A stretch of DNA of 64,000 bases from Yersinia bercovieri ATCC 43970 (GCF_013282745.1 NZ_CP054044.1:3596001-3660000), one strand, 5' to 3'; counted from the stretch's first letter, positions 1 to 12,263 are shown. Numbers and translations are program-made. The notes: generated by a model not told the origin, from the letters alone.

Positions 1-681
1 GCCGATTATCTGGTGGATAAATCTATCTGGCTAATTGGCGGCGACGGCTGGGCCTATGACATCGGTTTTGGCGGCCTTGACCACGTGCTGAGCCTGACAG
101 AAAACGTCAATGTGCTGGTGCTGGACACCCAATGCTACTCCAACACCGGCGGTCAGCAATCCAAAGCCACGCCACTGGGCGCTGTCACTAAATTTGGTGA
201 GCATGGAAAACGCAAGGCGCGCAAAGATTTAGGCGTCAGCATGATGATGTACGGCCATGTTTATGTGGCACAGATCTCCCTCGGCGCACAGCTCAATCAA
301 ACGGTGAAAGCCATTCAGGAAGCGGAAGCCTACCCCGGCCCATCACTGATTATCGCCTACAGTCCTTGTGAGGAGCACGGCTACGATCTGGCCTACAGCC
401 ATGATCAGATGAAACAATTAACCGCCACCGGTTTCTGGCCGCTATATCGTTTCGATCCGCGCCGCACAGCAGAGGGTAAAGCCGCCCTGGCGCTGGACTC
501 TCGCCCACCGAGCAGCGACCTGACTACCACGCTGCTTAAGGAGCAACGCTTCCGCCGACTCAATACCCAAGAGCCAGAGGTTGCCGCGCAGCTGTATGCC
601 GCCGCCGAGGAAGACCTAAAAAGACGCTATGATTTCCTGAGCTTGCTGGCTGGCAAAGCAGAGATAGCGCCAACCGAGTGA
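1..681 (+). CDS. nifJ: Pyruvate:ferredoxin (flavodoxin) oxidoreductase, C-terminal part
   Basis: Only the last 226 codons are present; the reading frame is open to the left edge. The enzyme converts pyruvate and CoA to acetyl-CoA and CO2 and passes electrons to flavodoxin or ferredoxin. The piece is the thiamine pyrophosphate-binding domain, with GGDGWAYDIG near the start and the SNTGGQQSK stretch that closes the TPP/Mg site, followed by the family's usual C-terminal tail. In E. coli the orthologue is ydbK. An intrinsic terminator follows the stop codon, so it ends its transcription unit. Family assignment is firm; whether it serves flavodoxin or ferredoxin cannot be read here. Confidence 0.93.
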   Translation, partial: ADYLVDKSIWLIGGDGWAYDIGFGGLDHVLSLTENVNVLVLDTQCYSNTGGQQSKATPLGAVTKFGEHGKRKARKDLGVSMMMYGHVYVAQISLGAQLNQTVKAIQEAEAYPGPSLIIAYSPCEEHGYDLAYSHDQMKQLTATGFWPLYRFDPRRTAEGKAALALDSRPPSSDLTTTLLKEQRFRRLNTQEPEVAAQLYAAAEEDLKRRYDFLSLLAGKAEIAPTE

Positions 682-704
682 TAAGTTAATCCGCAAAAAT
701 AACC

Positions 705-734
705 AGCCAGTCAGCTTTCACTGACTGGCTTTTT
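705..734 (+). terminator. Intrinsic terminator after nifJ
   Basis: A perfect 10-bp stem, AGCCAGTCAG (705-714) with CTGACTGGCT (721-730), has a 6-nt loop and is followed by a short T run. It sits 23 nt after the nifJ stop. It also separates nifJ from the convergent beta-glucoside operon. Confidence 0.85.
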
Positions 735-763
735 AGTGACGGAAAACTATTACTAATTAAAGA

Positions 764-4164
<3,401 letters not shown>

Positions 4165-4243
4165 TCAATTAAATTAATAACCGATTGAATCCATTTATTT
4201 CTATGGATAAAGTGTTTAAATTAGTTTTCTACTAATAAATTGT

Positions 4244-5077
4244 TTAGATTGATTTTCTCACATGCTCAATATGGATAGAGAGAAACATCATTTCGTCATC
4301 TGTTAATGCTCGCCCATAGTCATGCTCAATAAATTTATCTATCTTTTTCGCACAAGCATAAGAGACAGCATACTTTTCTGCCACAATATCATGTAGCGAG
4401 TTATCATTGGTGGCAACATAGGTGTTGCTTAATAATCGATGTGAAAAGAATTTTAAGTGAGTTACAAAACGCTGAAAGTTAATTGACTCTTCTTCATATT
4501 CAATATTGAAGTGATATTTGACGATATTTAAAATATCCTGAATAACTTTTGACACATTTTCTATGTCAGGCATGGTGCCATCTTTTTGCGAGTTTAATAG
4601 GTGTAGAGCAATAAACCCCGCTTCATCCTCTGCCAACTCGATATTGAGTTTCTGCTTAATATTAGCCAATGCAGATACGCCAATAATAAACTCATTGCGG
4701 TAAAGGCGCTTGATATCCCAAAGCAGCATATTTCTGACATGAACGCCCTGCTTTGTCCGTTCAATAGCAAAACTTATATGATCAAGCAAGGAGGCATAAA
4801 CACTTTTATGAATTTTTCTATCTAACCGAGTCGTGGCTTGTTTGACAATTTCCAGCACGATATCAAACAACGCCTCAGGAACATCCTGAAAAGCATCATT
4901 TGCCTTACCAAAGCTATTTTCTTCATCAAGACGAAATATCTTTTGAATGCAGGCATCATCGACAAGGTCACTGCTCTTTTTATTGAATCCGACACCTTTG
5001 CCAATAACAACGCACTCTTTCCCACTAAAATCGTGCGCGACAACAACATTGTTATTCAGAACTCTTTGTATTCGCAT
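4244..5077 (-). CDS. bglG: BglG/LicT-family transcriptional antiterminator
   Basis: A 277-residue RNA-binding antiterminator. The N-terminal CAT domain (about residues 1-60, beginning MRIQRVLNNNVV) binds the antiterminator RNA. Two PRD domains follow (about 65-170 and 172-277), with the histidines that PTS proteins phosphorylate, such as LLDHISFA in PRD1 and the SIHIEH segment near the end of PRD2. It is the first gene of the operon, and a RAT site overlapping a terminator lies directly upstream. The predicted mechanism is relief of termination when beta-glucosides are being transported. Confidence 0.93.
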   Translation of the reverse strand: MRIQRVLNNNVVVAHDFSGKECVVIGKGVGFNKKSSDLVDDACIQKIFRLDEENSFGKANDAFQDVPEALFDIVLEIVKQATTRLDRKIHKSVYASLLDHISFAIERTKQGVHVRNMLLWDIKRLYRNEFIIGVSALANIKQKLNIELAEDEAGFIALHLLNSQKDGTMPDIENVSKVIQDILNIVKYHFNIEYEEESINFQRFVTHLKFFSHRLLSNTYVATNDNSLHDIVAEKYAVSYACAKKIDKFIEHDYGRALTDDEMMFLSIHIEHVRKSI

Positions 5078-5086
5078 ATTCCACCC

Positions 5087-5135
5087 AAAAAAAAAGGCAA
5101 AACTTAAAAGAGTTCATTCTCTTTTAGGTTTTGCC
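5087..5135 (-). terminator. Leader terminator controlled by BglG
   Basis: Read on the minus strand, two 17-nt arms (5135-5119 and 5112-5096) pair with one mismatch around a 6-nt loop and are followed by nine U residues (5095-5087). The hairpin ends only 10 nt before the bglG start, so by default it would stop transcription of the operon. Confidence 0.92.
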
Positions 5136-5157
5136 TGCTCTGACACAGTAACAATCC
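5127..5157 (-). promoter_or_regulatory. Ribonucleic antiterminator (RAT) site
   Basis: The minus strand reads GGATTGTTACTG, a 7-nt centre, then GCAGGCAAAACC. This closely matches the E. coli bgl RAT consensus from memory. Its 3' half forms the 5' arm of the leader terminator, so the two RNA structures exclude each other. That is the known logic of BglG-type control. Confidence 0.9.
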
Positions 5158-5371
5158 GTTGAATGCACTACATCATAAAGAGTGAGTTGTGGCAAGTTAC
5201 GATAATAATTCGTCCCTCTTTTGTGAGCCATTTCACAACCCATATGGCAGAACTCGCCACCGGCGCAAACAACCGCAGCACTGCGCCCTAGATGAAAACA
5301 GTAATATATATGCCTGTTGAATGATAAACTTATGCCATAGCAACAATGCCCTGCCATGCCCCTAACTGAAT

Positions 5372-6328
5372 ATGAGTCACGAACAAATGCAAGATAAACA
5401 AGTGGTTAATCAAAAAATTCAATACGATTTGAACAAATTACAAAAACGTTTGCGCCGTAATGTCGGTCAGGCGATTGCTGATTTTAATATGATTGAAGAG
5501 GGTGACCGGGTGATGGTCTGCCTTTCTGGGGGCAAAGACAGCTATACCATGCTGGATATTTTGCAAAGCCTGCAAAAAAGCGCACCAATCAACTTCACCT
5601 TGATCGCCGTTAATCTGGATCAGAAACAGCCGGGCTTCCCGGAAGATATCCTGCCGGCTTATCTGGATAAACAGGGGGTGGAATATAAGATTGTGGAAGA
5701 GAATACCTACGGGATTGTGAAAGAGATTATTCCCGAAGGAAAAACCACCTGCTCACTCTGCTCTCGCCTGCGCCGTGGAATTTTGTACCGCACCGCCACT
5801 GAGTTAGGGGCGACCAAGATAGCTTTGGGTCATCATCGTGATGATATTCTGCAAACGCTGTTCCTGAATATGTTCTATGGCGGGAAGCTGAAAGGTATGC
5901 CACCTAAATTGATGAGCGACGACGGTAAACATATCGTCATTCGCCCACTGGCCTACTGCCGTGAGAAAGATATTGAGCGGTTTGCCGTGGCAAGAGAGTA
6001 TCCGATTATTCCTTGTAACTTATGTGGTTCGCAGCCTAACCTGCAACGTCAGGTGATCAAAGATATGTTACGTGACTGGGATAAGCAGTATCCGGGTCGG
6101 ATCGAAACGATGTTTAGCGCCATGCAAAATGTGGTGCCATCACACTTGAATGACCATAAATTGTTTGATTTTAAAGCTATTACCCACGACAGCGAAGTGG
6201 TTGATGGCGGTGATCTGGCGTTTGATCGCGAGGAGCTACCACTGCAACCGGTAGGCTGGCAACCGGAAAGTGATGAAGAAAATGAAAATCAGCCGCTGGT
6301 ACGCCTCGACGTGGTAGAAATCAAATAA
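5372..6328 (+). CDS. ttcA: tRNA 2-thiocytidine biosynthesis protein TtcA
   Basis: A cytoplasmic ATP-dependent tRNA thiolase of 318 residues that makes 2-thiocytidine at position 32 of some tRNAs. The PP-loop SGGKDS is at residues 52-57. Two CxxC pairs, C127/C130 (CSLC) and C215/C218 (CNLC), fit the family's iron-sulfur cluster and sulfur-transfer cysteines. The length agrees with the family and the ATG begins [10 protein letters not shown]. It is followed by its own hairpin terminator and then by fnrS on the opposite strand, the same neighbourhood as in E. coli. Confidence 0.96.
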   Translation: MSHEQMQDKQVVNQKIQYDLNKLQKRLRRNVGQAIADFNMIEEGDRVMVCLSGGKDSYTMLDILQSLQKSAPINFTLIAVNLDQKQPGFPEDILPAYLDKQGVEYKIVEENTYGIVKEIIPEGKTTCSLCSRLRRGILYRTATELGATKIALGHHRDDILQTLFLNMFYGGKLKGMPPKLMSDDGKHIVIRPLAYCREKDIERFAVAREYPIIPCNLCGSQPNLQRQVIKDMLRDWDKQYPGRIETMFSAMQNVVPSHLNDHKLFDFKAITHDSEVVDGGDLAFDREELPLQPVGWQPESDEENENQPLVRLDVVEIK

Positions 6329-6341
6329 ACTCCAGCAACAA

Positions 6342-6385
6342 TCGCCTTATTCAGTTTCGTGTTTGGGATGAGGCGAGTTTTGTTT
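6342..6385 (+). terminator. Hairpin terminator after ttcA
   Basis: TCGCCTTAT (6342-6350) pairs with ATGAGGCGA (6368-6376), with one G-U, followed by GTTTTGTTTG. The loop is long (17 nt), so it is moderately convincing. Confidence 0.6.
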
Positions 6386-6422
6386 GTCTGAGTCAGTCGA
6401 CTGTTTTAGCTCAAAAAAACAT

Positions 6423-6547
6423 AAAAAAAATGCCGATGTTGAGACAACATCGGCATCGTAACAATTATGTGCTATGCAGTAATTCAAAAATAAAAGTATT
6501 ACAAATATGGAGCGCAACGCCCATCGCTTGACGTTGCATTCACCTGC
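6423..6547 (-). ncRNA. fnrS: FnrS small regulatory RNA
   Basis: On the minus strand, the segment starting at 6547 with GCAGGTGAATGCAACG and continuing GTCAAGCGATGGGCG, TTGCGCTCCATATT reproduces the E. coli FnrS 5' half as I remember it. The GAATTACTGCATAGCAC segment is also kept. It ends in a perfect 10-bp hairpin (6455-6446 with 6440-6431) and eight U residues. Length is about 124 nt, as in E. coli, where fnrS also lies beside zntB. FnrS is an Hfq-dependent anaerobic repressor of aerobic metabolism mRNAs including sodB. The linker between the 5' stem and the conserved 3' part differs from E. coli. Confidence 0.93.
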
Positions 6548-6553
6548 AAAGTG

Positions 6554-6595
6554 ATAATGCCTGAGTCATCACCCTCAAATCTTGATATGGCTCAA
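6554..6595 (-). promoter_or_regulatory. FNR-activated promoter of fnrS
   Basis: The positions 6582-6595 read TTGATATGGCTCAA, nine of ten matches to the FNR consensus TTGAT-N4-ATCAA. The centre (6588.5) is 41.5 bp upstream of the predicted start at 6547, the classic class II activator position. A -10 element CATTAT lies at 6559-6554. Confidence 0.85.
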
Positions 6596-6652
6596 TTTTG
6601 CAGTGATTAACCCCTGCCTGCGCCACTCTTTTACGCCACCTATCACTGCTAC

Positions 6653-7636
6653 TTAGAGCCATTTACTGTGCTTTAACCACCAGGCAACAGCCAAGACTAA
6701 AAGCACCAACATCATGCAAAATGTCGCAAAACCAAAAGCGTCGGTGTTACCGGGGATCCCCCCCAGGTTGACCCCAAACAAGCCGGTTAAGAAAGTGGTT
6801 GGTAAAAATACCATAGCCAGCAGCGACATAGTGTAAGTTCGCCGATTCATTGCATCCGCCATTAATGAACTAATTTCATCGGACAGCACCGCAGTCCTCG
6901 CGATGCTAGAGTCTAAATCCTCTAGACCACGCCCCAAGCGCTCTGAGATCTCCTGCATACGACGCCGATCATCATCATTCATCCACGGCAGCCGCTCACT
7001 GGCGAGCCGTGAGAAGACATCCCGCTGGGGTGCCATGTAGCGACGCAAGACAATCAACTGCTTACGCAACAGGGCCATTTGCCCACGCTGCGGGATTTTC
7101 TGTTCCAGTAAATCATCTTCAAGATCAATAATTTTATCGTGCAAATCTTCAATAAATTCGCTGGTATGGTCAGTCAGACCATCCACAATCTCCACCAGCC
7201 AATTGCCACTGTTTGTCGGGCCTGTGCCACTTTGCAAATCATTCAACACATCATCAATGGAGTAAACTTTGCGATGACGGGTTGAGACAATCAATTTATC
7301 CGTCATATAGACGCGGATAGTGACTAGCTGATCGGGGCGAGCATCATTATTAAAATTGATACCCCGCAGGGTTACCATAGTGCCATCGCCTAAGCGGGTA
7401 ACCTTGGGGCGCACACTCTCACCGGCCAGTCCGTCACGCACCACCTCTGGCAGCAGTGGGGTGTTTTGCAGCCAGGCGGCACTTGCCGGGTGAGTGTAAT
7501 CCAGATGCAACCAGCAAGGTTGCTCCGCAGTAGCGAGCGCATCAGGGCTAATTGACGTCACACCCCCCTTACCGTCCAACTGATAAGCATAAACTGCATC
7601 AGAGATTTGCAGTGCTTTCCCTTCGACTACATCCAC
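6653..7636 (-). CDS. zntB: Zinc transporter ZntB, CorA family
   Basis: A 327-residue CorA-type inner-membrane metal transporter that moves zinc. There is a large soluble N-terminal domain, a long helical region (about 170-260), and two C-terminal membrane segments. The CorA-family GVN motif is present in [11 protein letters not shown] before the last helix. The start was placed at the GTG at 7636 because GAGGAT lies just upstream and it gives the family's usual 327 residues. An in-frame ATG 33 nt further upstream would add 11 unconserved residues. The fnrS promoter begins just after its stop. Confidence 0.92.
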   Translation of the reverse strand: MDVVEGKALQISDAVYAYQLDGKGGVTSISPDALATAEQPCWLHLDYTHPASAAWLQNTPLLPEVVRDGLAGESVRPKVTRLGDGTMVTLRGINFNNDARPDQLVTIRVYMTDKLIVSTRHRKVYSIDDVLNDLQSGTGPTNSGNWLVEIVDGLTDHTSEFIEDLHDKIIDLEDDLLEQKIPQRGQMALLRKQLIVLRRYMAPQRDVFSRLASERLPWMNDDDRRRMQEISERLGRGLEDLDSSIARTAVLSDEISSLMADAMNRRTYTMSLLAMVFLPTTFLTGLFGVNLGGIPGNTDAFGFATFCMMLVLLVLAVAWWLKHSKWL

Positions 7637-7827
7637 AACACTATCCTCAATTCGGCATTTATCATGCAATTAGCTCAGTGTAGCGCTAGCTACCTGATCT
7701 TTAAAGGTGATGTACTCGGATAACGAATGACTAAGAATATGTAATGTTAAAGATCACGAGAGAGTAGATATTTTGATGTACAATTCGCCCCAACGGATGA
7801 CAGTCATAGATTAAAGGAATATTGATT

Positions 7828-8016
7828 ATGGAAATCAGTATCATAACATTAATGAAAGCATTGATTGGTGGCGCGGGTGCGGGGTTTGCTATGACGGGTT
7901 GCTTATCTTTCTTCATACCCGCATTAACTGTTACAGCATCCTTTGCACTCACATTTGCCGCTCTGGGGAGCGCAATAACTGCAGGGATTTATCTGAAAAA
8001 TGGCTTGGTAACCTGA
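7828..8016 (+). CDS. Small hydrophobic protein, unknown function
   Basis: A 62-residue frame with a good ribosome site (AAAGGA, 9 nt before the ATG). An in-frame TTG at 7822 is less likely. The product is almost wholly hydrophobic, with a glycine/alanine-rich helix (LIGGAGAGFAMTGCLSFF) and a second one (ALTVTASFALTFAALGSAITAGIYL), so it is probably a two-segment inner-membrane protein. I do not recognise the family. Its stop overlaps the start region of a second hydrophobic frame, which suggests a pair. The pair lies where E. coli has no equivalent between zntB and mppA. Confidence 0.6.
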   Translation: MEISIITLMKALIGGAGAGFAMTGCLSFFIPALTVTASFALTFAALGSAITAGIYLKNGLVT

Positions 8017-8017
8017 T

Positions 8018-8368
8018 TTGGGTCAGTTCTCTTCTCACTGGTACTCGCCGCAAACCACCGATGAGCTAACAAGGTTCTACTGCATCATCTGTATCTCTTA
8101 TATGGCAGTTCATATTGTTTGGGATTGTCTTTCAAAAAAGACACCACCATTCGCATTAGAGAACCTGCAATATAAACTGAACGAATTATATGCATCATCG
8201 ACTTTTGCGACCAGCGCATTTTTCTTTTTGATGCTTTTCGATATACAAAATCCATTGAGATCTTCAGATGCATTTATCTTTCCTTTGATCATCGCGTCTC
8301 TTACAGGATTTATGATCTCCATAGCAGCCATTGTACCTAAGCAATCCGAACATAAAACTGCGAAATAA
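8018..8368 (+). CDS. Putative membrane protein, unknown function
   Basis: A 116-residue frame beginning at a TTG one base after the previous stop, so translational coupling is possible. An ATG at 8102 would give a shorter product of 88 residues. Three hydrophobic stretches are visible: FYCIICISYMAVHIVW, FATSAFFFLMLF and the segment around FPLIIASLTGFMISIAAIV. The base composition is A+T-rich compared with neighbours, a possible sign of acquisition. I do not recognise the product. It could be an independent gene or the remnant of a longer one joined to the upstream frame. Confidence 0.45.
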   Translation: MGQFSSHWYSPQTTDELTRFYCIICISYMAVHIVWDCLSKKTPPFALENLQYKLNELYASSTFATSAFFFLMLFDIQNPLRSSDAFIFPLIIASLTGFMISIAAIVPKQSEHKTAK

Positions 8369-8408
8369 ATTTCATCTATTAATTATTTAATGTAGTTAAA
8401 ATGCTAAA

Positions 8409-8428
8409 CCGCCGATAGATACCGGCGG
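8409..8428 (-). terminator. Probable terminator after mppA
   Basis: On the minus strand CCGCCG and CGGCGG pair around an 8-nt loop, followed by TTTAGCATTTT. It lies about 40 nt beyond the mppA stop. The T run is interrupted. Confidence 0.5.
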
Positions 8429-8469
8429 CTGACTTATTTTCACATCACAGCAGATCAACAAAATGATAT

Positions 8470-10086
8470 TTAGTGCTTGATAATGTACAGGCTGTGGCTA
8501 TATGCAACATCTTCCGGGTTGGTAATGGGGTAACCTTTCACCCATGGCTTAATTAAGCGCCCATTGGTAAATTGATATATTGGCGCTATCGGCACCTGCT
8601 CCGCAATAATCTGCTCGGCCTTATTATAATCATCATTTAATAATTTGGGATTCGTCTCGCGGCCCGCTTCATTTAGCAGGCGGTCATAATCCGCACTCTT
8701 AAATTTGGCAATATTCCCACTGTGCATTGACGTCAGTAGTGACAGGAAGGTTGATGGTTCATTGTAGTCGCCCACCCATGATGCTCGCACCACATCAAAA
8801 TTACCGGTATTGCGACTATCAATATAAGTCTTCCACTCCTGGTTAATCATCTGCACATCCACACCCAATGTTTTCTTCCACATCGACGCTATGGCAATGG
8901 CTAATTTCTGATTGTTGTCAGATGTATTGTACAGCAATGATAATTTTAGCGGTTTATCCGGGCCATAACCCGCAGCATGGAGCAGCGCCTTGGCTTGCGC
9001 ATCCAATTCATCCTGATCTTGTTGCTGCAATATATTCGCCACCGGGTGGTAATTGGCGGTGACATCAGGGGTAAAGTGATAAGCGGGCTTCTCACCGGTG
9101 CCCAGAACCTTTTCAGCGATAATCTTACGATCGATGGCGTAAGATAATGCTTTGCGTACCCGAACATCATTGGTCGGCGCACGCTGGGTATTAAAGGCGT
9201 AATAATAAGTCCCTAGCTGATCCGGCGTATAAACTTGACCCGGAATATCTTTTAACAGTTTCTGATATAAATTCTTCGGGAAAGACTCTGTAATATCGAT
9301 ATCCCCCGCCTGATAACGTTTAGTGGCATTCGCTTCCTGATTGATTGGAATAAAGGTCACTTTAGTCAAGACAGTATGAGCATGGTCCCAATAGTGTTCA
9401 TTCGGCACCAAAACTAATTTCTCATTGACCACGCGGTCTTGTAATTTAAATGCGCCGTTTCCAACCAGATTACCGACTTTCGTCCAGTCACTGCCGTACT
9501 TCTCAACAATGGTTTGCGGTACTGGGAATAGACTAAAATTAGCCGTCAAACTGGGGAAATAAGGTACCGGCCGGATAAGCTTAACTTTTAAGGTGTGATC
9601 ATTCACGGCACTCACCCCTAAACTTTTTGGTGGCATTTTTCCGGCAATGATTTGTTGGGCATTTTCTACGCCAGCCAGTTCAGCAAACCAGGCAAAAGGA
9701 GATAAACTTTTAGGGTCAACTAAACGACGCCAGCTATAGACAAAGTCTTGCGCCGTCACCGGATCGCCATTAGACCATTTCGCGTCTTTACGGAGCGTAA
9801 AGATGTAAGTTTGATTATCGGTGGTTTGCCAGTTGGTGGCGACGCCTGGAATAATTTCACCCTGCGCATTCTGGTTAACCAACCCTTCGAACAGATCCCG
9901 ATCGACCTGCGCCTCTATCAACCCGACGGCTTTCATTGGGTCAAGGGACGCCGGTTCATCTTTAAGGTGACGAACAATTTCTTGTTTCTCGGCCAGTACC
10001 GTGCCGGCAGGGAGGTCAGCGGCACTTGCCGTGCCCAATATTGAGCCAACCCATGCGGCACACAATGCATAACGGAAATAGCGCAT
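8470..10086 (-). CDS. mppA: Periplasmic murein tripeptide / oligopeptide-binding protein MppA
   Basis: A 538-residue periplasmic solute-binding protein of the OppA family. Residues 1-22 form a signal peptide ending TASA. The family signature EPASLDPMKAVG follows, then the long two-lobed peptide-binding fold (SBP family 5). In E. coli MppA binds L-Ala-D-Glu-meso-DAP and feeds it to the Opp permease. Placement beside mpaA and ycjG, which process the same peptide, supports MppA over OppA. No permease genes accompany it. The ribosome site is AAAAGG. Confidence 0.88.
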   Translation of the reverse strand: MRYFRYALCAAWVGSILGTASAADLPAGTVLAEKQEIVRHLKDEPASLDPMKAVGLIEAQVDRDLFEGLVNQNAQGEIIPGVATNWQTTDNQTYIFTLRKDAKWSNGDPVTAQDFVYSWRRLVDPKSLSPFAWFAELAGVENAQQIIAGKMPPKSLGVSAVNDHTLKVKLIRPVPYFPSLTANFSLFPVPQTIVEKYGSDWTKVGNLVGNGAFKLQDRVVNEKLVLVPNEHYWDHAHTVLTKVTFIPINQEANATKRYQAGDIDITESFPKNLYQKLLKDIPGQVYTPDQLGTYYYAFNTQRAPTNDVRVRKALSYAIDRKIIAEKVLGTGEKPAYHFTPDVTANYHPVANILQQQDQDELDAQAKALLHAAGYGPDKPLKLSLLYNTSDNNQKLAIAIASMWKKTLGVDVQMINQEWKTYIDSRNTGNFDVVRASWVGDYNEPSTFLSLLTSMHSGNIAKFKSADYDRLLNEAGRETNPKLLNDDYNKAEQIIAEQVPIAPIYQFTNGRLIKPWVKGYPITNPEDVAYSHSLYIIKH

Positions 10087-10115
10087 AATTGATAACCTTT
10101 TCGTTGTTGTTCCAT

Positions 10116-10180
10116 GTCAGCGAGTTGTTGTTCTTTGTCAGCGATTCGTTCTTTGTCAGCGATTCGTTCTTTGCCAGCGA
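10116..10180. repeat. Short tandem repeat upstream of mppA
   Basis: Two identical 18-bp units (10137-10154 and 10155-10172, each GTCAGCGATTCGTTCTTT) are flanked by a degenerate 21-bp copy at 10116 and a partial copy beginning GCCAGCGA. The array lies in the 348-bp region between mppA and mpaA, in what would be the mppA leader. Apart from the array I see nothing clear in that region. Confidence 0.85.
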
Positions 10181-10434
10181 AAAAAAAAGCCGAATAAACA
10201 TAAACTAGCAGATTAGATGCCAGAGTAACCATGGGAAAATAAAAAATAGTGCGTGCAAAGAGGCCTGGAATACCACCTGACCCCAACAGCGCTATCAGCA
10301 ACTGCATTTCGCCCGCTTTTTACCTAATCGCTGTTTTATCTGGCAGAAAATAACTTATCTTATTGATTCAAAGTAATAATGTTAGATGCTATGTTTAACG
10401 GCAATATTTATGTTTCGCGATAACAGGAAGTATT

Positions 10435-11142
10435 ATGAGTCAACATCGGCCTCGCTCAGCGCGCGGAAATCTGGTCACCTTAGGCCAGCCCTATGGCAAA
10501 TCTCTGCTGGGCGCACCGCTGCACTACTTCCCCGCCCCCCACTCAGCCGAAAAGCCTGGGCTGATTATCGCCGGAACCCATGGTGATGAGAGCGCCGCTA
10601 TTGTTGCGCTCTCCTGTGCGCTACGCACTATCTCGCCGGAACAGCAGCGTCACCACGTGGTGCTGGCAGTCAATCCGGATGGTTGTCAATTGGGACTCCG
10701 GGCGAATGCCAATGGGGTTGATCTGAATCGTAATTTTCCCGCCGAAAACTGGCAGACAGGGGAGACGGTCTATCGCTGGAACAGTGTGGCTGATGCGCGA
10801 GATGTGCTGTTATCGGCAGGCGAACAGGCGGGATCTGAGCCGGAAACCCAGGCTTTATGTGCATTAATTACCCAGTTGGCACCGCGTTGGGTCGTTTCAT
10901 TCCATGAACCGCTGGCCTGCATTGAGGATCCTGATAGCTCTGCGCTGGGTGCGCGGCTGGCGGCCAATTTTAACTTGCCGCTGGTTACCAGTGTGGGTTA
11001 CGCCACACCCGGCTCTTTTGGCAGTTGGTGCGCAGATCGCCACTTGCCTTGTATCACCGCAGAATTACCGCCAATCTCAGCGGATGCCGCCAGTGAGTGT
11101 TATCTGGCGGCATTAATTGATCTATTGACGCTGGCTGATTAG
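10435..11142 (+). CDS. mpaA: Murein tripeptide amidase MpaA
   Basis: A cytoplasmic zinc carboxypeptidase (M14 family, 235 residues) that removes meso-DAP from L-Ala-gamma-D-Glu-DAP during peptidoglycan recycling. Zinc ligands fit H49 and E52 in GTHGDE and H157 in SFHEP. The general base fits E210 in CITAELPP. The substrate-binding motifs NPDG and DLNRNFP are also present. The stop codon overlaps the 3' end of the convergent ycjG by four bases. The dipeptide product is the substrate of the epimerase encoded by that neighbour. Confidence 0.93.
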   Translation: MSQHRPRSARGNLVTLGQPYGKSLLGAPLHYFPAPHSAEKPGLIIAGTHGDESAAIVALSCALRTISPEQQRHHVVLAVNPDGCQLGLRANANGVDLNRNFPAENWQTGETVYRWNSVADARDVLLSAGEQAGSEPETQALCALITQLAPRWVVSFHEPLACIEDPDSSALGARLAANFNLPLVTSVGYATPGSFGSWCADRHLPCITAELPPISADAASECYLAALIDLLTLAD

Positions 11143-12110
11143 GCCGACAGATCAATCGCCCCGGTTGAGAAGCGCAGCCCGCCCTCAACATCCTGCGCCA
11201 ACCACGTGGGGCCGTCCAAATCAACAAAGCGGGCGCCCGGTGCCAAAGGCAATGCGGCCCGAATGGCGCGGGAAGTGCACAGCATGCAACCGAGCATAAT
11301 GGCAAATCCCAGTGATTTCGCCTGCTCGGCTAACAGCAATGCCTCGGTTAACCCACCACTTTTATCCAGCTTAATATTGACCATATCATAGCGGCCAACC
11401 AGACTGGCTAAATCGGCTCGCGTGTGGCAGCTCTCATCAGCGCAAATGGGTAACGGATGAATAAAATTCTGCAAACAGTCATCCTGGCCCGCAGGCAATG
11501 GCTGCTCAAGCATGGCGACGCCTAAATCAGCCAGTAGCTGGCAACGGGCCGCCAACCCTTCTGTTTGCCACGACTCATTAGCATCGACGATTAACGTCAC
11601 TTCAGGCGCAGCACTGCGGATCGCCACCAACCGCTCGGCAATGAGATGGTCATCAAGTTTGATTTTCAGTAGGTTGGCCCCCTGGCGCGCCAATGCGCTG
11701 GCACTGTACGCCATGGTTTCTGGCGCACCAATGCTCACCGTCTGGGCCATCGCAATATGAGCAACCGGCGCTATCTGGCTTAGGTGCCATAAACTTTGTT
11801 GCTGCTGCAAACACTCCAGTTGCCATAGCGCACAATCCACCGCGTTCCTGGCCGCCCCAGCAGGTAAAAGCTGCTGTAACGCGCCTCGTGAAGCCCCCTC
11901 TTCTATGGCGCTTACCACCAAGGCAAGCTGGGCCATCACCGAAGATTCACTTTCGCCATAATGGGGATATGGCGTACATTCGCCAAAGGCTAGGATGCCA
12001 TTCTCTTCAATTTCGACCACCACCACTTTCGCCTCTGTACGACTGCCACGGGAAATAACAAACGCAGAGTGTAGAGGCCAGGCCTCAGGGTAGAAACGCA
12101 TCGTTCTCAA
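11139..12110 (-). CDS. ycjG: L-Ala-D/L-Glu epimerase
   Basis: An enolase-superfamily enzyme of 323 residues that interconverts L-Ala-D-Glu and L-Ala-L-Glu, so that murein dipeptides can be degraded. Visible elements are the catalytic lysine region LLKIKLDD, the metal-binding segments VDANES, LEQPLP and ADESCH, and the second catalytic lysine in NIKLDKSGG. The start MRTMRFYPEAWPLH aligns with the E. coli protein. It converges on mpaA with overlapping 3' ends, and together with mppA forms a recycling cluster. It is also called aycA in some annotations. Confidence 0.92.
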   Translation of the reverse strand: MRTMRFYPEAWPLHSAFVISRGSRTEAKVVVVEIEENGILAFGECTPYPHYGESESSVMAQLALVVSAIEEGASRGALQQLLPAGAARNAVDCALWQLECLQQQQSLWHLSQIAPVAHIAMAQTVSIGAPETMAYSASALARQGANLLKIKLDDHLIAERLVAIRSAAPEVTLIVDANESWQTEGLAARCQLLADLGVAMLEQPLPAGQDDCLQNFIHPLPICADESCHTRADLASLVGRYDMVNIKLDKSGGLTEALLLAEQAKSLGFAIMLGCMLCTSRAIRAALPLAPGARFVDLDGPTWLAQDVEGGLRFSTGAIDLSA

Positions 12111-12263
12111 TTATGGCTCCTTGGCAATATTCGGACTTTGGCGACCGATGTTAGAATCTAACCTAAACAAAATCTCCGGTATTTGGCAAATTTCTCATAT
12201 CCAAGCTGCCATTGTTACCTTAAACTGAACTTCGTGTTACACATCTGTAAAAGGGAGCAAATA

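Noticed and set aside
5124..5357. Minus-strand 77-codon frame upstream of ttcA
   Set aside because: Cysteine-rich, no ribosome site, overlaps the RAT; it looks like chance.
6431..6455. Perfect hairpin taken at first as the zntB terminator
   Set aside because: It is nearly 200 bases past the zntB stop and is better explained as the 3' end of FnrS, whose whole sequence precedes it.
10016..10307. Minus-strand frames with repeated ADKER-like units
   Set aside because: The repetition comes from the DNA tandem repeat in the mppA leader; the frames overlap mppA and lack starts.
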